Below, piece by piece: positions 29,847 to 38,187 of a stretch of 64,000 nucleotides of DNA. Source of the DNA: UBA940 sp031547885 (GTDB taxonomy: Bacteria; Bacteroidota; Bacteroidia; Bacteroidales; Rikenellaceae); NCBI GenBank assembly GCA_031547885.1, contig JAVBRO010000001.1, positions 62,001 to 126,000 of the forward strand. Reading direction: 5' to 3'. Numbering within the stretch: the stretch's first letter is position 1; each line of letters starts with the position of its first letter. The position numbers and the translations under genes were made by a program. The notes beneath the pieces are model-generated. The model saw only the letters and a list, made by a program, of their open reading frames with translations. It had not been told where the DNA came from and made no database searches.

Positions 29847-30857
29847 ATGATTAATATGAAAGAGTGGATCGGCACCGTGATGTCCGATCGAAAAAGATCG
29901 GCCGTGCCGATCATGACCCACCCGGGGATCGACCTCGTCGGAAGCAGAATCGTCGATGCCGTGCGTGACGGCGAAGCGCACGCCGGAGCGATCGTCGCCC
30001 TGAATGAAAAATACCCTTCGGCGGCCCCCACAGCCATCATGGACCTTACGGTGGAAGCGGAAGCGTTCGGCGCGCCGATCCGCTTCGAAGAACACGACGT
30101 GCCCAGCGTTACCGGCCGGTTGGTCTGCGACCGGGCCGGGGTGGAAGCACTGCCGGTCCCGACGCTCGACGCGGGGCGGGTCCCGGAATACCTTAAAGCC
30201 AATGCCCTGACCGCCGCACGCATCACGGACAAACCGGTCTTCGCGGGATGCATCGGGCCGTTTTCGCTGGCCGGACGCCTGTTCGACATGACCGAGATCA
30301 TGATGGCGATATACACCGAGCCGGATACCGTGCACCTGCTGCTCGGGAAATGCACGGCTTTCCTGAAGAGGTATGTCGAAGCCATAAGAAAGAGCGGCGT
30401 GAACGGCGTGATAATTGCCGAACCCGCCGCCGGACTGCTGCCAAACGCCGATGCGATCGAATTCTCGTCACGATACCTGCGCGGACTCATAGACGATATT
30501 CAGGACGACTGTTTCGCCGTCGTCGTTCACAACTGCGGCAACAGCGGCCACGCTACCGAATCGATGATAGAAACCGGCGCCCGGGGCCTCCATTTCGGCA
30601 ATAAGATCGATATGGCCGAAGCGCTGCGCCAAACCCCGTCGGACCTTCTGGTCATGGGGAACCTCAATCCGGTAGGCGTCTTAAAACAGATGGATGCCGC
30701 CGGAGTGAAGGCAAAGACGGCGGAGTTGCTCGAACGCACTCGCCAGTTCCCAAATTTTATCATCTCTTCCGGATGCGATGTTCCTCCCGGGGTGCCTGTT
30801 GAGAATATCGTTGCTTTTTATGAGGCCGTCTCCGAATATAATGCGGAATATATGTGA
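29847..30857 (+). CDS. UroD-fold methyltransferase, zinc type (MtaA/CmuA-like)
   Basis: A 336-residue cytosolic protein with the zinc-binding motif of MtaA-type methylcobamide methyltransferases: H228-N-C230 in VVHNCGNSG and C310 in SSGCDVPPGVP. The spacing of 2 and 80 residues is close to the H-x-C plus distal C of MtaA. Such enzymes pass the methyl group from the corrinoid carrier to a zinc-activated thiol or similar acceptor. The last gene of the operon, 39 bp after the reactivation gene and followed by a terminator. The acceptor in this organism is unknown; coenzyme M is unlikely in a Bacteroidete. Confidence 0.85.
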   Translation: MINMKEWIGTVMSDRKRSAVPIMTHPGIDLVGSRIVDAVRDGEAHAGAIVALNEKYPSAAPTAIMDLTVEAEAFGAPIRFEEHDVPSVTGRLVCDRAGVEALPVPTLDAGRVPEYLKANALTAARITDKPVFAGCIGPFSLAGRLFDMTEIMMAIYTEPDTVHLLLGKCTAFLKRYVEAIRKSGVNGVIIAEPAAGLLPNADAIEFSSRYLRGLIDDIQDDCFAVVVHNCGNSGHATESMIETGARGLHFGNKIDMAEALRQTPSDLLVMGNLNPVGVLKQMDAAGVKAKTAELLERTRQFPNFIISSGCDVPPGVPVENIVAFYEAVSEYNAEYM

Positions 30858-30905
30858 CGCGCTTTGATTTGCCTGACGGAACTGTTGCGACGACTTCGGC
30901 AAGAA

Positions 30906-30940
30906 GCGGGAGCCTCAGGATTTTCTGAGGCTCCCGCCTT
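30906..30940. terminator. Bidirectional intrinsic terminator
   Basis: A perfect 13-bp stem GCGGGAGCCTCAG/CTGAGGCTCCCGC with a 6-nt loop lies 49 bp after the last corrinoid-operon gene, between convergent genes. The T-run is short (CCTT), so termination strength is uncertain, but position and stem quality fit a terminator. Confidence 0.75.
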
Positions 30941-31119
30941 CTGTACCAGGAGTCGAAGACTTTGAATGATTGCGTGTTACGCAAAATGACTCATCCCCAA
31001 TCCTCCGCTGGAAGTTCTGTTATTACCGGTGTATCATACCGGCTCTTTCGTTTTCAGAAAACCTACCCTTAAAACTATTCTATTTTGATCTTTGCGTTTG
31101 CTACACTGCCTTAATCCGG

Positions 31120-32226
31120 CTACCCCTGCTTTTTCCATTGCTGAGGAGAGATGCCCATGATCTGCCTGAACCAACGGGAGAAGTTATAGGGTTGGGGGAT
31201 GCCGACCTTCCGGCCGATCTGTTCGATCGTTTTGTCGGGATGTTTTTTGAGCAGGGTTTTGGCCTCTTCGACGCGCAGGGTATTGAGCCATTGCTGGAAC
31301 GAAAAGCCCAATCGCTTGTTGAGATAGGCGGACAGGTAGGTGTGGTTGGTGCCGATCTCCTGTGCCACCGTTTTTATCGTCAGCGAATCGCGGCAGAAGC
31401 GCTTCGCGTCGCACCACCGGGCGACGGAAGCCGCCAGTTTTTCACCGTAGACGCCGGCATCGGCAGGATGGTCGTTCCCCGCCGCCGCGACACGTTCTAT
31501 TTCCGCGCTTTCGGTCGCCTGTTCTTCTTTGCGCGCCTCGCCCACATAGCCGAATACGTGCATGTAATTGAGCAGGCGTATGGCGAACCAGAGATAAAAC
31601 AGGGTGGTGGCCACGCGCAGCGGCAGGCTTAGATCGGCGATATAGAAACTCAGCAGGTTCAACAGGGCCAGCCCGAGGGTCATCATAAGCGCCCCGTTCA
31701 TCCACGAAAAGCGCAGCGTGCCGTCGTAATAGTTCTCCATCGCCCGGACGGCGGCGCGGTATTCTTTGAAACATACGCTGATCGTCCAGACGATCTGCCC
31801 CGCATAGGCCGCTCCTACGGCGATCGAAGCGACGGGGTAAGCCGCCGGAAAAAATGTCATCGCCCCGCCCGCGAGGATGATCAGGGGCAACCCCAACAAA
31901 GCATAACGCCGGAAGCGGCGCAGGTTACTCTGCGAAGGCTCCTGCAACAGCAGATAGGCATAGGTATTGAACCAGGCCTGGATCAGGCTCACCGCTCCTA
32001 TGTTGTAGATCATGATGTAATTCCGTTCGGCATTTGCCGGGACGAACAGAAAGTCGACCACGCCAGTAACCCCCAGCAGCAGATAGGCGCAGGCGAACAC
32101 CTGGCGGCTTTTGCGGTAAACGTTCAGGGCCGCATCGTGCGGCATATAGACCCTGAGCAACATGATCCCCAGGGCGAGAAACAGCGTCGCGTAAGCTACG
32201 GTCGTGTATGTGAATGCGGTATCCAT
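31120..32226 (-). CDS. Membrane-bound AraC-family regulator
   Basis: Start chosen at ATG 32226 (368 residues); a TTG three codons upstream is the alternative. The N-terminal 240 residues form about seven hydrophobic helices. The C-terminal 100 residues are an AraC DNA-binding domain (LTIKTVAQEIGTNHTYLSAYL and IEQIGRKVGIPQPYNFSRWF). Such 7TM-AraC fusions are frequent in Bacteroidetes, where a membrane sensor directly controls nearby genes. It is convergent with the corrinoid operon and divergent from the pore-forming-like lipoprotein gene. A TATTTTTG -7 box lies only 6 nt before the ATG, so the mRNA may be nearly leaderless. Confidence 0.85.
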   Translation of the reverse strand: MDTAFTYTTVAYATLFLALGIMLLRVYMPHDAALNVYRKSRQVFACAYLLLGVTGVVDFLFVPANAERNYIMIYNIGAVSLIQAWFNTYAYLLLQEPSQSNLRRFRRYALLGLPLIILAGGAMTFFPAAYPVASIAVGAAYAGQIVWTISVCFKEYRAAVRAMENYYDGTLRFSWMNGALMMTLGLALLNLLSFYIADLSLPLRVATTLFYLWFAIRLLNYMHVFGYVGEARKEEQATESAEIERVAAAGNDHPADAGVYGEKLAASVARWCDAKRFCRDSLTIKTVAQEIGTNHTYLSAYLNKRLGFSFQQWLNTLRVEEAKTLLKKHPDKTIEQIGRKVGIPQPYNFSRWFRQIMGISPQQWKKQG

Positions 32227-32376
32227 ACCTCGCAAAAATACAATTATTTAATAAAAAACTTGCGTGTGCGTAAATTTGATCCACGTGCAAACTATTGTTC
32301 TGATATTTGTTTTATAAATGGCAAACCCAAATACCCGGCATGTAAAATTCAACCGATTTTCATAACTTAAAAAAAA

Positions 32377-34146
32377 ATGAATCCTATGAGACCGACAAAA
32401 CTTATTAGCCGGACGAAACCGGTACTGCTTATGGCAGCCATACTGATGGTCGCCCTAAATTCATGTAGGATATGGGATGACCACGACAGTACGGATACGG
32501 ACTATATTCCTGATGATAACAGCATTACGGAAGTCAGCAGCTATCCTGTCGCACTTATCGGCGCTATCCCTTCCAATATCGAACAGGCCCTGCGTATTCA
32601 TTTTACAAACATAAGTTCCGCGGTTACGCCGGCCACCCGGGTTGTGTTTTTCCATATGGACGGCATCGGGACGGTAGATTTGGAAGCTATCAAAGAAGTA
32701 TACGATGATGACGGCATCGTTGTAGTGCTGGATCCGGACTACGACGTATTGGCTTCATGGGCGGAGCGGCAGGAGTTACATTATGCAATGTCTGTTCCGG
32801 AAGAGAACGGAAGCAATTCCGGTGATTCGAACGGATTGTATGCATTTAACAAAAATGACAACCATTTCTTTTTAGATTATCTCCCCGAAGACCTGACTCA
32901 TTATACTTCACTGAATTCTCTTGCGAATTGGGTCGACCAGTATGCGCCCGGCAGGAAGTTCGGATCCGGTTACTCCCCGAACGACGTCAGAGCCCTTTTC
33001 GATTGTCAGACCATAGACCATACATACAGTTTGTACCTTAAGGTGACGGAGGCGAAGGTGGCTTTGTCGAAAGCGGATATCATCGAGAGAAGCGGCCACA
33101 TAGATGTGAAAATGGTTATCTATCCGTTATATTCTTTCCAGGATCAACAGACGCATGGTGATTTCTATCTTGTAAGCACGACGGTTACAGCGCATAATAA
33201 CGAAATGTATCAGGGGAACTGGATACAGAAACACGGTACCATACAATCGAATCTTTGCGGGTTCTATATGGAAAAATTAGAGGTGAAGACCGAAATATTA
33301 ACCAACGGCGGATCGGCGCCTCAAAATGCCACTTTTGCTGCCAAGGGAACACCGCAACCCGTCGTGGTAGCAGGGCAAACCTCGTACAATCATGGATTTT
33401 CATGGGACATAGGAGCCTCTGTTTCCGGTTCGGTAAACGCCAAAGGTCCGAATGTAGGTATGACTGTTAACGGAGGAGTCTCGTTCACTGAGTCTAAAAC
33501 AGAAAATATTTTCGATGTGGAGATAACCAACAGATGGACCGGGAGCACCACCGTTTTTGCGTACGATTTTAAAAACCTGCCCGATCCGAAAGCGAACGAA
33601 AGGATATCGAATCCTCCCAACATCGCCACTAATAATGCGGAATTCTACCAGGACTGGATATGGCAGGTCGAATCCACTAAAGATAATGGACAGGAAGTGT
33701 TCATGATAAAGAATACCATCGCTCCCGTATACGGCAGTTGTCATGTAATAATCCCGAATTTCAATAATCCGACGAAGCACCATTGGAATGATGCGATCAA
33801 GGGCCCCGACTCGTATTTTACATACACCCTCACGCCTCCGAACCGCACCCCTACCGGAAAGCTGCAGATAAACAATACGATGGCAGACGGTATATATGTC
33901 ACCGATATTAAAATATGGGGAAAGTCGCCGCTTTCAGCCGCTCCCGACTACACTGTGGAGGGTAGTTTTGCCAAAGGACACGACCCCATGATCACGAACC
34001 TGCCTACCGGCACGTATAAAATATTGTTGAAAGCGGGGCGCGACGCAGGCTCTTTGGTAACTTATCATTCCAATGAAATAGTGATAAAGCGGGGAGAGAC
34101 CAATACGCTGAATTCCGGATTCGATTTTACTAAAGGGGGTTTCTGA
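32377..34146 (+). CDS. Secreted lipoprotein, possibly leukocidin/haemolysin-like pore former
   Basis: A 589-residue protein with a lipoprotein signal (lipobox ALNSC, residue 30; the start may be the Met at codon 4). The central part has a glycine/serine/valine alternating stretch (DIGASVSGSVNAKGPNVGM..., about residues 345-370), followed by FDVEITNRWTGSTTVFAYDF. This resembles the membrane-inserting stem and cap of leukocidin-type beta-pore toxins. A small beta-sandwich C-terminus follows (GKLQINNTMADGIYVTDIKI). The family call is from pattern memory and is weak; another beta-rich surface protein is possible. It is divergent from the membrane AraC gene and 12 bp before a flavoprotein gene. 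Confidence 0.45.
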   Translation: MNPMRPTKLISRTKPVLLMAAILMVALNSCRIWDDHDSTDTDYIPDDNSITEVSSYPVALIGAIPSNIEQALRIHFTNISSAVTPATRVVFFHMDGIGTVDLEAIKEVYDDDGIVVVLDPDYDVLASWAERQELHYAMSVPEENGSNSGDSNGLYAFNKNDNHFFLDYLPEDLTHYTSLNSLANWVDQYAPGRKFGSGYSPNDVRALFDCQTIDHTYSLYLKVTEAKVALSKADIIERSGHIDVKMVIYPLYSFQDQQTHGDFYLVSTTVTAHNNEMYQGNWIQKHGTIQSNLCGFYMEKLEVKTEILTNGGSAPQNATFAAKGTPQPVVVAGQTSYNHGFSWDIGASVSGSVNAKGPNVGMTVNGGVSFTESKTENIFDVEITNRWTGSTTVFAYDFKNLPDPKANERISNPPNIATNNAEFYQDWIWQVESTKDNGQEVFMIKNTIAPVYGSCHVIIPNFNNPTKHHWNDAIKGPDSYFTYTLTPPNRTPTGKLQINNTMADGIYVTDIKIWGKSPLSAAPDYTVEGSFAKGHDPMITNLPTGTYKILLKAGRDAGSLVTYHSNEIVIKRGETNTLNSGFDFTKGGF

Positions 34147-34158
34147 GAGAATCGACAG

Positions 34159-36078
34159 ATGATGTACGATATGATGAAGAGTCCGGTTTTTATCGGCGGA
34201 CTGCGTATAGACAACAGGGTGGCCATGACCGCCATGGGGGTCAATCTCTCCCGTGCGGGCGGTGGTGTTTCCGACGATATAATTGCTTTTTACGAAGCCC
34301 GGGCGCGTGGCGGCACGGGATTGATCATCAGTGAGATCGCCCGCATCACCGATGGAGCCGGTGCCGGCGAACCCTGCCAGCTTGCGGCGCGGGGACTCAG
34401 GGATGTCCCCGATCTGCAGCGCCTGACAGATGCGGTACACAAATACCGGACAAAGTTTTTCTTGCAATTGCAACACCCCGGCCTGATGGCGTCTCCAATG
34501 ATAACGGGAGTGCAGCCGGTGGCCCCGTCGGCGTTTGCAGGCGCACCCACCGGCGTTCCGCGCGCATTGAGCACGGACGAATGCGGCGAACTGGTGCAGG
34601 CATTTATAACCGGGGCCGTCGTGGCACAGATGGCAGGCGCGGACGGCGTGGAGCTGCACGGCGCGCATGGATACCTCATCAATGAGTTCTTAAGCCCGGC
34701 CTTCGACCGCAGGGAGGATAAATACGGCGGGGATTTTGAACGGCGGATGTGCTTTGTAACGGAAATCCTGCAAGGTATCCGGGCCGAATGCGGGCCTCGT
34801 TTCCCTGTTTCCGTACGTATAAATGCGGAAGAGGCGCTGCCGGACGGGATTACTTTGGAAGAGGCTCGGAAAATCGCCGCGGCCCTGGAGCGGGCGGGTG
34901 CGGATGCCATAAATGTAAGCTGCCTGTCCGACGGGTGCATCGAGCCCGGAACCTATGCGCAGGGATGGAAAAAATATATGGCCGCAGCCATTAAAGAGGC
35001 GGTGAAAATACCGGTTATCGCAGTTTGCAACATCAAGGAACCCTGCGTCGGCGAAGAGTTGCTGCAGGAAGGCGTCTGCGACATGATCGGCCTGGGCCGG
35101 GGGCTTCTTGCCGACCCGCAGTGGTGTCTCAAAGCCTTCGAAGGGCGACAGGCGGAGATCCGTCTCTGTATCGGCTGTATCGCCTGTTTCGACGAAATAT
35201 GTAAACTGCATCGCGTAAAGTGCGCGGTCAATCCGGTGACGGGCCGCGAGCGCGAATATGCCTTTCCGCAAAAAGACGGGAACGGACGGACCGTGGCCGT
35301 TGTGGGAGGCGGTCCTGCCGGTATAGAGGCAGCGCTGGTGCTGAAAGAGCGTGGTTTCAGACCTGTCGTTTTCGAAGCGGAGCATCGTCTCGGCGGAGCG
35401 CTTAACCTGGCCGACAAAGGCTACGGGAAAGGCATCATCACCAGGTACGTCGATTCGTTGATCGCGCAGATGGAACGCGCCGGAATAGAGGTGCGTTACG
35501 GCGAGAAAGCCACCGTGGAAAAAATAGGCGCGCTCGATGCCTGCGCCGTATTCGTAGCCTGCGGCGCCGTGCCGTTCAAGCCTGCCGTCCCCGGGATCGA
35601 CAGTGCCCGCGTGTGTACGGCGGAAGATGTATTGCTGGGAAAAATCAAACCGGAAGGCGCCGTCGCAGTTATCGGTTCGGGAATGACCGGACTGGAAACG
35701 GGCGAGATGCTTGCCGCCGCGGGCTGCAGCCTGACACTCGTGGAGATGCTCGATTCGGTGGGCGCCGGCATGTATCATTCCGTAAGGGAAGATGTAATGA
35801 GCCGCATTACTCCGCACCGGCCCGATGTGTTCACAAGCCATCGTCTGGAACAGATCAAACCGTCCGCCATCGTTCTTAACAGGCTGCCGGACAACCGGCA
35901 GGTGGAAGTCCCTGCCGACTGGGTGGTGCTGGCCATGGGCATACGACCCCGTTCGGATACCGTTGAAGAGTTCCGTGCCGCTTTCGACAATGTACAGGTT
36001 ATCGGCGACGCCGTAAAAGGCGGACGCATCCTGGAAGCGACACAGGACGCGCATGCCAAAGCGTTTGTTTTTAAGTAA
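34159..36078 (+). CDS. Old-yellow-enzyme/2,4-dienoyl-CoA-reductase-like Fe-S flavoprotein
   Basis: A 639-residue cytosolic enzyme. An N-terminal FMN barrel (NRVAMTAMGVNLS, LHGAHGYLINEFLSP) is followed by a cysteine cluster for a 4Fe-4S centre (C337, C340, C343, C355), then an FAD site (VAVVGGGPAGIEAALVL) and an NAD(P) site (VAVIGSGMTGLETGEML). Relatives reduce C=C bonds next to carbonyls, including FadH and the bile-acid enzymes BaiCD/BaiH. The usual C-x2-C-x3-C spacing is here C-x2-C-x2-C, one residue short, with an extra Cys348. The stop codon lies inside repeat copy B. The substrate is probably an enone or enoate. Confidence 0.85.
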   Translation: MMYDMMKSPVFIGGLRIDNRVAMTAMGVNLSRAGGGVSDDIIAFYEARARGGTGLIISEIARITDGAGAGEPCQLAARGLRDVPDLQRLTDAVHKYRTKFFLQLQHPGLMASPMITGVQPVAPSAFAGAPTGVPRALSTDECGELVQAFITGAVVAQMAGADGVELHGAHGYLINEFLSPAFDRREDKYGGDFERRMCFVTEILQGIRAECGPRFPVSVRINAEEALPDGITLEEARKIAAALERAGADAINVSCLSDGCIEPGTYAQGWKKYMAAAIKEAVKIPVIAVCNIKEPCVGEELLQEGVCDMIGLGRGLLADPQWCLKAFEGRQAEIRLCIGCIACFDEICKLHRVKCAVNPVTGREREYAFPQKDGNGRTVAVVGGGPAGIEAALVLKERGFRPVVFEAEHRLGGALNLADKGYGKGIITRYVDSLIAQMERAGIEVRYGEKATVEKIGALDACAVFVACGAVPFKPAVPGIDSARVCTAEDVLLGKIKPEGAVAVIGSGMTGLETGEMLAAAGCSLTLVEMLDSVGAGMYHSVREDVMSRITPHRPDVFTSHRLEQIKPSAIVLNRLPDNRQVEVPADWVVLAMGIRPRSDTVEEFRAAFDNVQVIGDAVKGGRILEATQDAHAKAFVFK

Positions 36079-36232
36079 TAGAGGAAATTTATTTATCCTG
36101 ATTTTGTTTTTTATTCGCTACAGCTTTTTCGCGTTGACACCGAAGGCTTAGCGGGCTAAGTCGAGGGGGCAAGGTGGAAAAGATATCCGAAGAAAATGCA
36201 AAATGGTTAAATAAATTTTCGAGATTACTTAA
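36071..36232. repeat. Palindromic intergenic repeat, copy B
   Basis: A palindromic element of about 162 bp with arms opening TTAAGTAATAGAGGAAATTT and closing as the near-complement AAATTTTCGAGATTACTTAA. The centre hairpin is CTTAgcgggcTAAG. It is plainly homologous to copy A (13515-13679). The left end supplies the stop codon of the flavoprotein gene, and the element fills the gap to the decarboxylase-like gene. Confidence 0.78.
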
Positions 36233-36256
36233 TCCCAATGTGTAAACTTAAATAAA

Positions 36257-37111
36257 ATGATTATGAAAAGCAGTTATTTTCTGCCGAAAGAGAAACTTGA
36301 AGGTTTTATGAAAGACGCGGGAATGAACAGCCAGGAAGGCATTTTCGTGTATGGCCTCACCGACCCGGGCGTGGCGAAGCTGCTGCCTCCGCCACTCGAG
36401 CTTGCGGACCCCGGGAACCCCATGGTTTACATCTATATCGTGAATATTCGCGAACCGAGTTTCGCCCCGTGGTATATGGAAGGCGGGATAGGCGTGATGG
36501 CGAAATACGGGGGAAAAACCGGCGTCTACTTTTTTAACCTTCAATTAAGCGGACCGGGCGCTCTGATGGGCGCGTTTACCGGACGGGAAGGTTCCGGTCT
36601 GCCCAAGAAACTCTGCGAGCGCATCGTGGTCGAGCGGACGGATGAATATGGACACTGCTACATCGAACGCAACGGCATCCGGCTGGTGGATGTGAAGTTG
36701 GAGATAGGAGCGTATAACCAACCGGATTTCCATCAGGAACAGGAAAATGCACAGGCCGTAGTCGGAGGGGTGCTCACAGGGGGCGGGTGCCTGCTCCATA
36801 AATACCATATGGATGTTCATGAGGGGATCAAAGGACTGGAAATCATATCATACGATAGTCCGACCCGTTATTATAGCTGGGAGCCGGCCTCGGCAACGGT
36901 CAAACTCGCATCCTCCATCGACGACCCGTGGGGCGAAATACCTTTGGTTTCCGTTTTGGGCGCGGGCTGGGCCAAATGCGATAATTACGTGAGCGCAATG
37001 TCCTCACTGTACCGTTACCCGCAGGAATCGACCTGGGAAATCATGCGGTACCTCTATAGCGGCCGTTATGACCGCAGCCTGCTTTGCAAGGCACATCAAC
37101 GATACGAATAA
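36257..37111 (+). CDS. Acetoacetate decarboxylase-family protein
   Basis: A 284-residue cytosolic protein resembling acetoacetate decarboxylase (ADC). The block GREGSGLPKKLCERI contains adjacent lysines like Lys115-Lys116 of the clostridial enzyme, where the first lysine forms a Schiff base with the keto acid. It may start at 36257 or two codons later. It is preceded by the Fe-S flavoprotein gene and followed 19 bp later by an SDR gene on the same strand, which suggests a pathway on a beta-keto acid or cyclic enone. Homologues with other roles (ADC-like aldolase-dehydratases) exist, so the reaction is open. Confidence 0.72.
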   Translation: MIMKSSYFLPKEKLEGFMKDAGMNSQEGIFVYGLTDPGVAKLLPPPLELADPGNPMVYIYIVNIREPSFAPWYMEGGIGVMAKYGGKTGVYFFNLQLSGPGALMGAFTGREGSGLPKKLCERIVVERTDEYGHCYIERNGIRLVDVKLEIGAYNQPDFHQEQENAQAVVGGVLTGGGCLLHKYHMDVHEGIKGLEIISYDSPTRYYSWEPASATVKLASSIDDPWGEIPLVSVLGAGWAKCDNYVSAMSSLYRYPQESTWEIMRYLYSGRYDRSLLCKAHQRYE

Positions 37112-37130
37112 CATTTTAACAACATAAATC

Positions 37131-37943
37131 ATGAACTACGATAAAGCATATTTCAAGGGAAAAACCGTCGTGGTGACGGGAGCCGCGTCAGGTGTAGGTC
37201 TTGCGCTGGTGGAAGAGCTCCTCGGCAGCGATGCCGCCTGGGTGGTGATGGCGGATATCAACAGGGAGAATCTGGACAAGCATGAGAAAAGATTGAATGA
37301 ATCCTACGCAGATCGCGTCAAGGGGATCGTATGCGACGTTACCGTAGAGGAAGACGTGCAAAAACTGATCGCCGGATCTGCTGATTTCTTCGGGGGCCGG
37401 ATAGATCTGTTATTTAACAATGCCGGCGCCGGATTCGGCGGCTGGTTCGACGAGATGACCAACGAAGATTGGAAAATCGCTTTCGACCTCAACTTTTACA
37501 GCGCACTGTACGGCATGCGCGCCGTGCTGCCCGTCATGCTTGAGCAGGGCGGCGGACAGATCATCAACGTCATTTCCGGGATCGCCTTTTCGCCCATGGC
37601 GTACCAATCGCGTTACACCGCCACAAAGGCGGCGCTCAATGCCATGACGCTAGCTTTACGCACCGAATACTGGGACCGCAATATTAAAATCTCCGCCGCC
37701 ACGCCCGGAACGACCGCCACCGCCATCTGGGGCGATTTCGATATCCCGGACACAGCGCAGTCCCCGCAGCTATCCGCCGAACGCATCCTGAATGGCACCG
37801 TACACAATGACCGGGTCATTTTCGGCGACGAAACGGATGCGCAGGGAGCTGCCTGCGCCTATAATCTTCTTTATCAGGAAGGGAACGACAAATACCTTCT
37901 CCGTGTCGCACGCGAACGTCTCAAGGGAGAGATGGCAATATAA
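37131..37943 (+). CDS. Short-chain dehydrogenase/reductase (SDR)
   Basis: A 270-residue classical SDR. The nucleotide motif TGAASGVG (16-23) is followed by NNAG (96-99) and the catalytic set S149, Y162 and K166 (RYTATKAAL). These enzymes oxidise alcohols or reduce ketones with NAD(P)H. It lies 19 bp after the decarboxylase-like gene and near an enone-reductase-like flavoprotein, a combination also seen in steroid or bile-acid and in polyketide-like degradation modules. The acidic residue after beta-2 (MADINREN) suggests a preference for NAD over NADP. The substrate is not readable. Confidence 0.88.
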   Translation: MNYDKAYFKGKTVVVTGAASGVGLALVEELLGSDAAWVVMADINRENLDKHEKRLNESYADRVKGIVCDVTVEEDVQKLIAGSADFFGGRIDLLFNNAGAGFGGWFDEMTNEDWKIAFDLNFYSALYGMRAVLPVMLEQGGGQIINVISGIAFSPMAYQSRYTATKAALNAMTLALRTEYWDRNIKISAATPGTTATAIWGDFDIPDTAQSPQLSAERILNGTVHNDRVIFGDETDAQGAACAYNLLYQEGNDKYLLRVARERLKGEMAI

Positions 37944-37944
37944 A

Positions 37945-38030
37945 ATAACGTGGGTTCGATGAATTCAATAATGCAAAAACAACCAAAGAGATATCCTAAA
38001 GGTGCATTGAACTCATCGAACCCACGTTAT
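37945..38030. repeat. Long inverted repeat after the SDR gene
   Basis: Arms of about 28 bp (ATAACGTGGGTTCGATGAAT and its complement ATTCATCGAACCCACGTTAT with two changes) are separated by 27 nt. It begins directly after the SDR stop codon. It is too large for a normal terminator and lacks a T-run, but would form a strong RNA hairpin and may insulate the upstream genes. Confidence 0.65.
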
Positions 38031-38117
38031 GGGCATCTGCGATGCCCGGGGTTTATTACTCCACCCCCTAAATCCCCCTGAAATCCAGGGGGACTTTGCG
38101 AAACCTATGGTTTCGCG
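38030..38117. repeat. Three small hairpins including a CCCCCTG/CAGGGGG repeat
   Basis: In order: GGGCAT-ctgcg-ATGCCC, CCCCCTG-aaatc-CAGGGGG (38071-38092 or so, inside a CCCCCTAAATCCCCCT motif) and GCGAAACC-tat-GGTTTCGC. The C/G-rich one is of a kind often scattered between genes in Bacteroidetes. No gene is present between 37944 and 38187. Confidence 0.55.
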
Positions 38118-38187
38118 AAATGGAAACAGATTGATAACTACTTGATTATAATCGAACAAATTAGTTGAATTCACGTTAATATACGGT

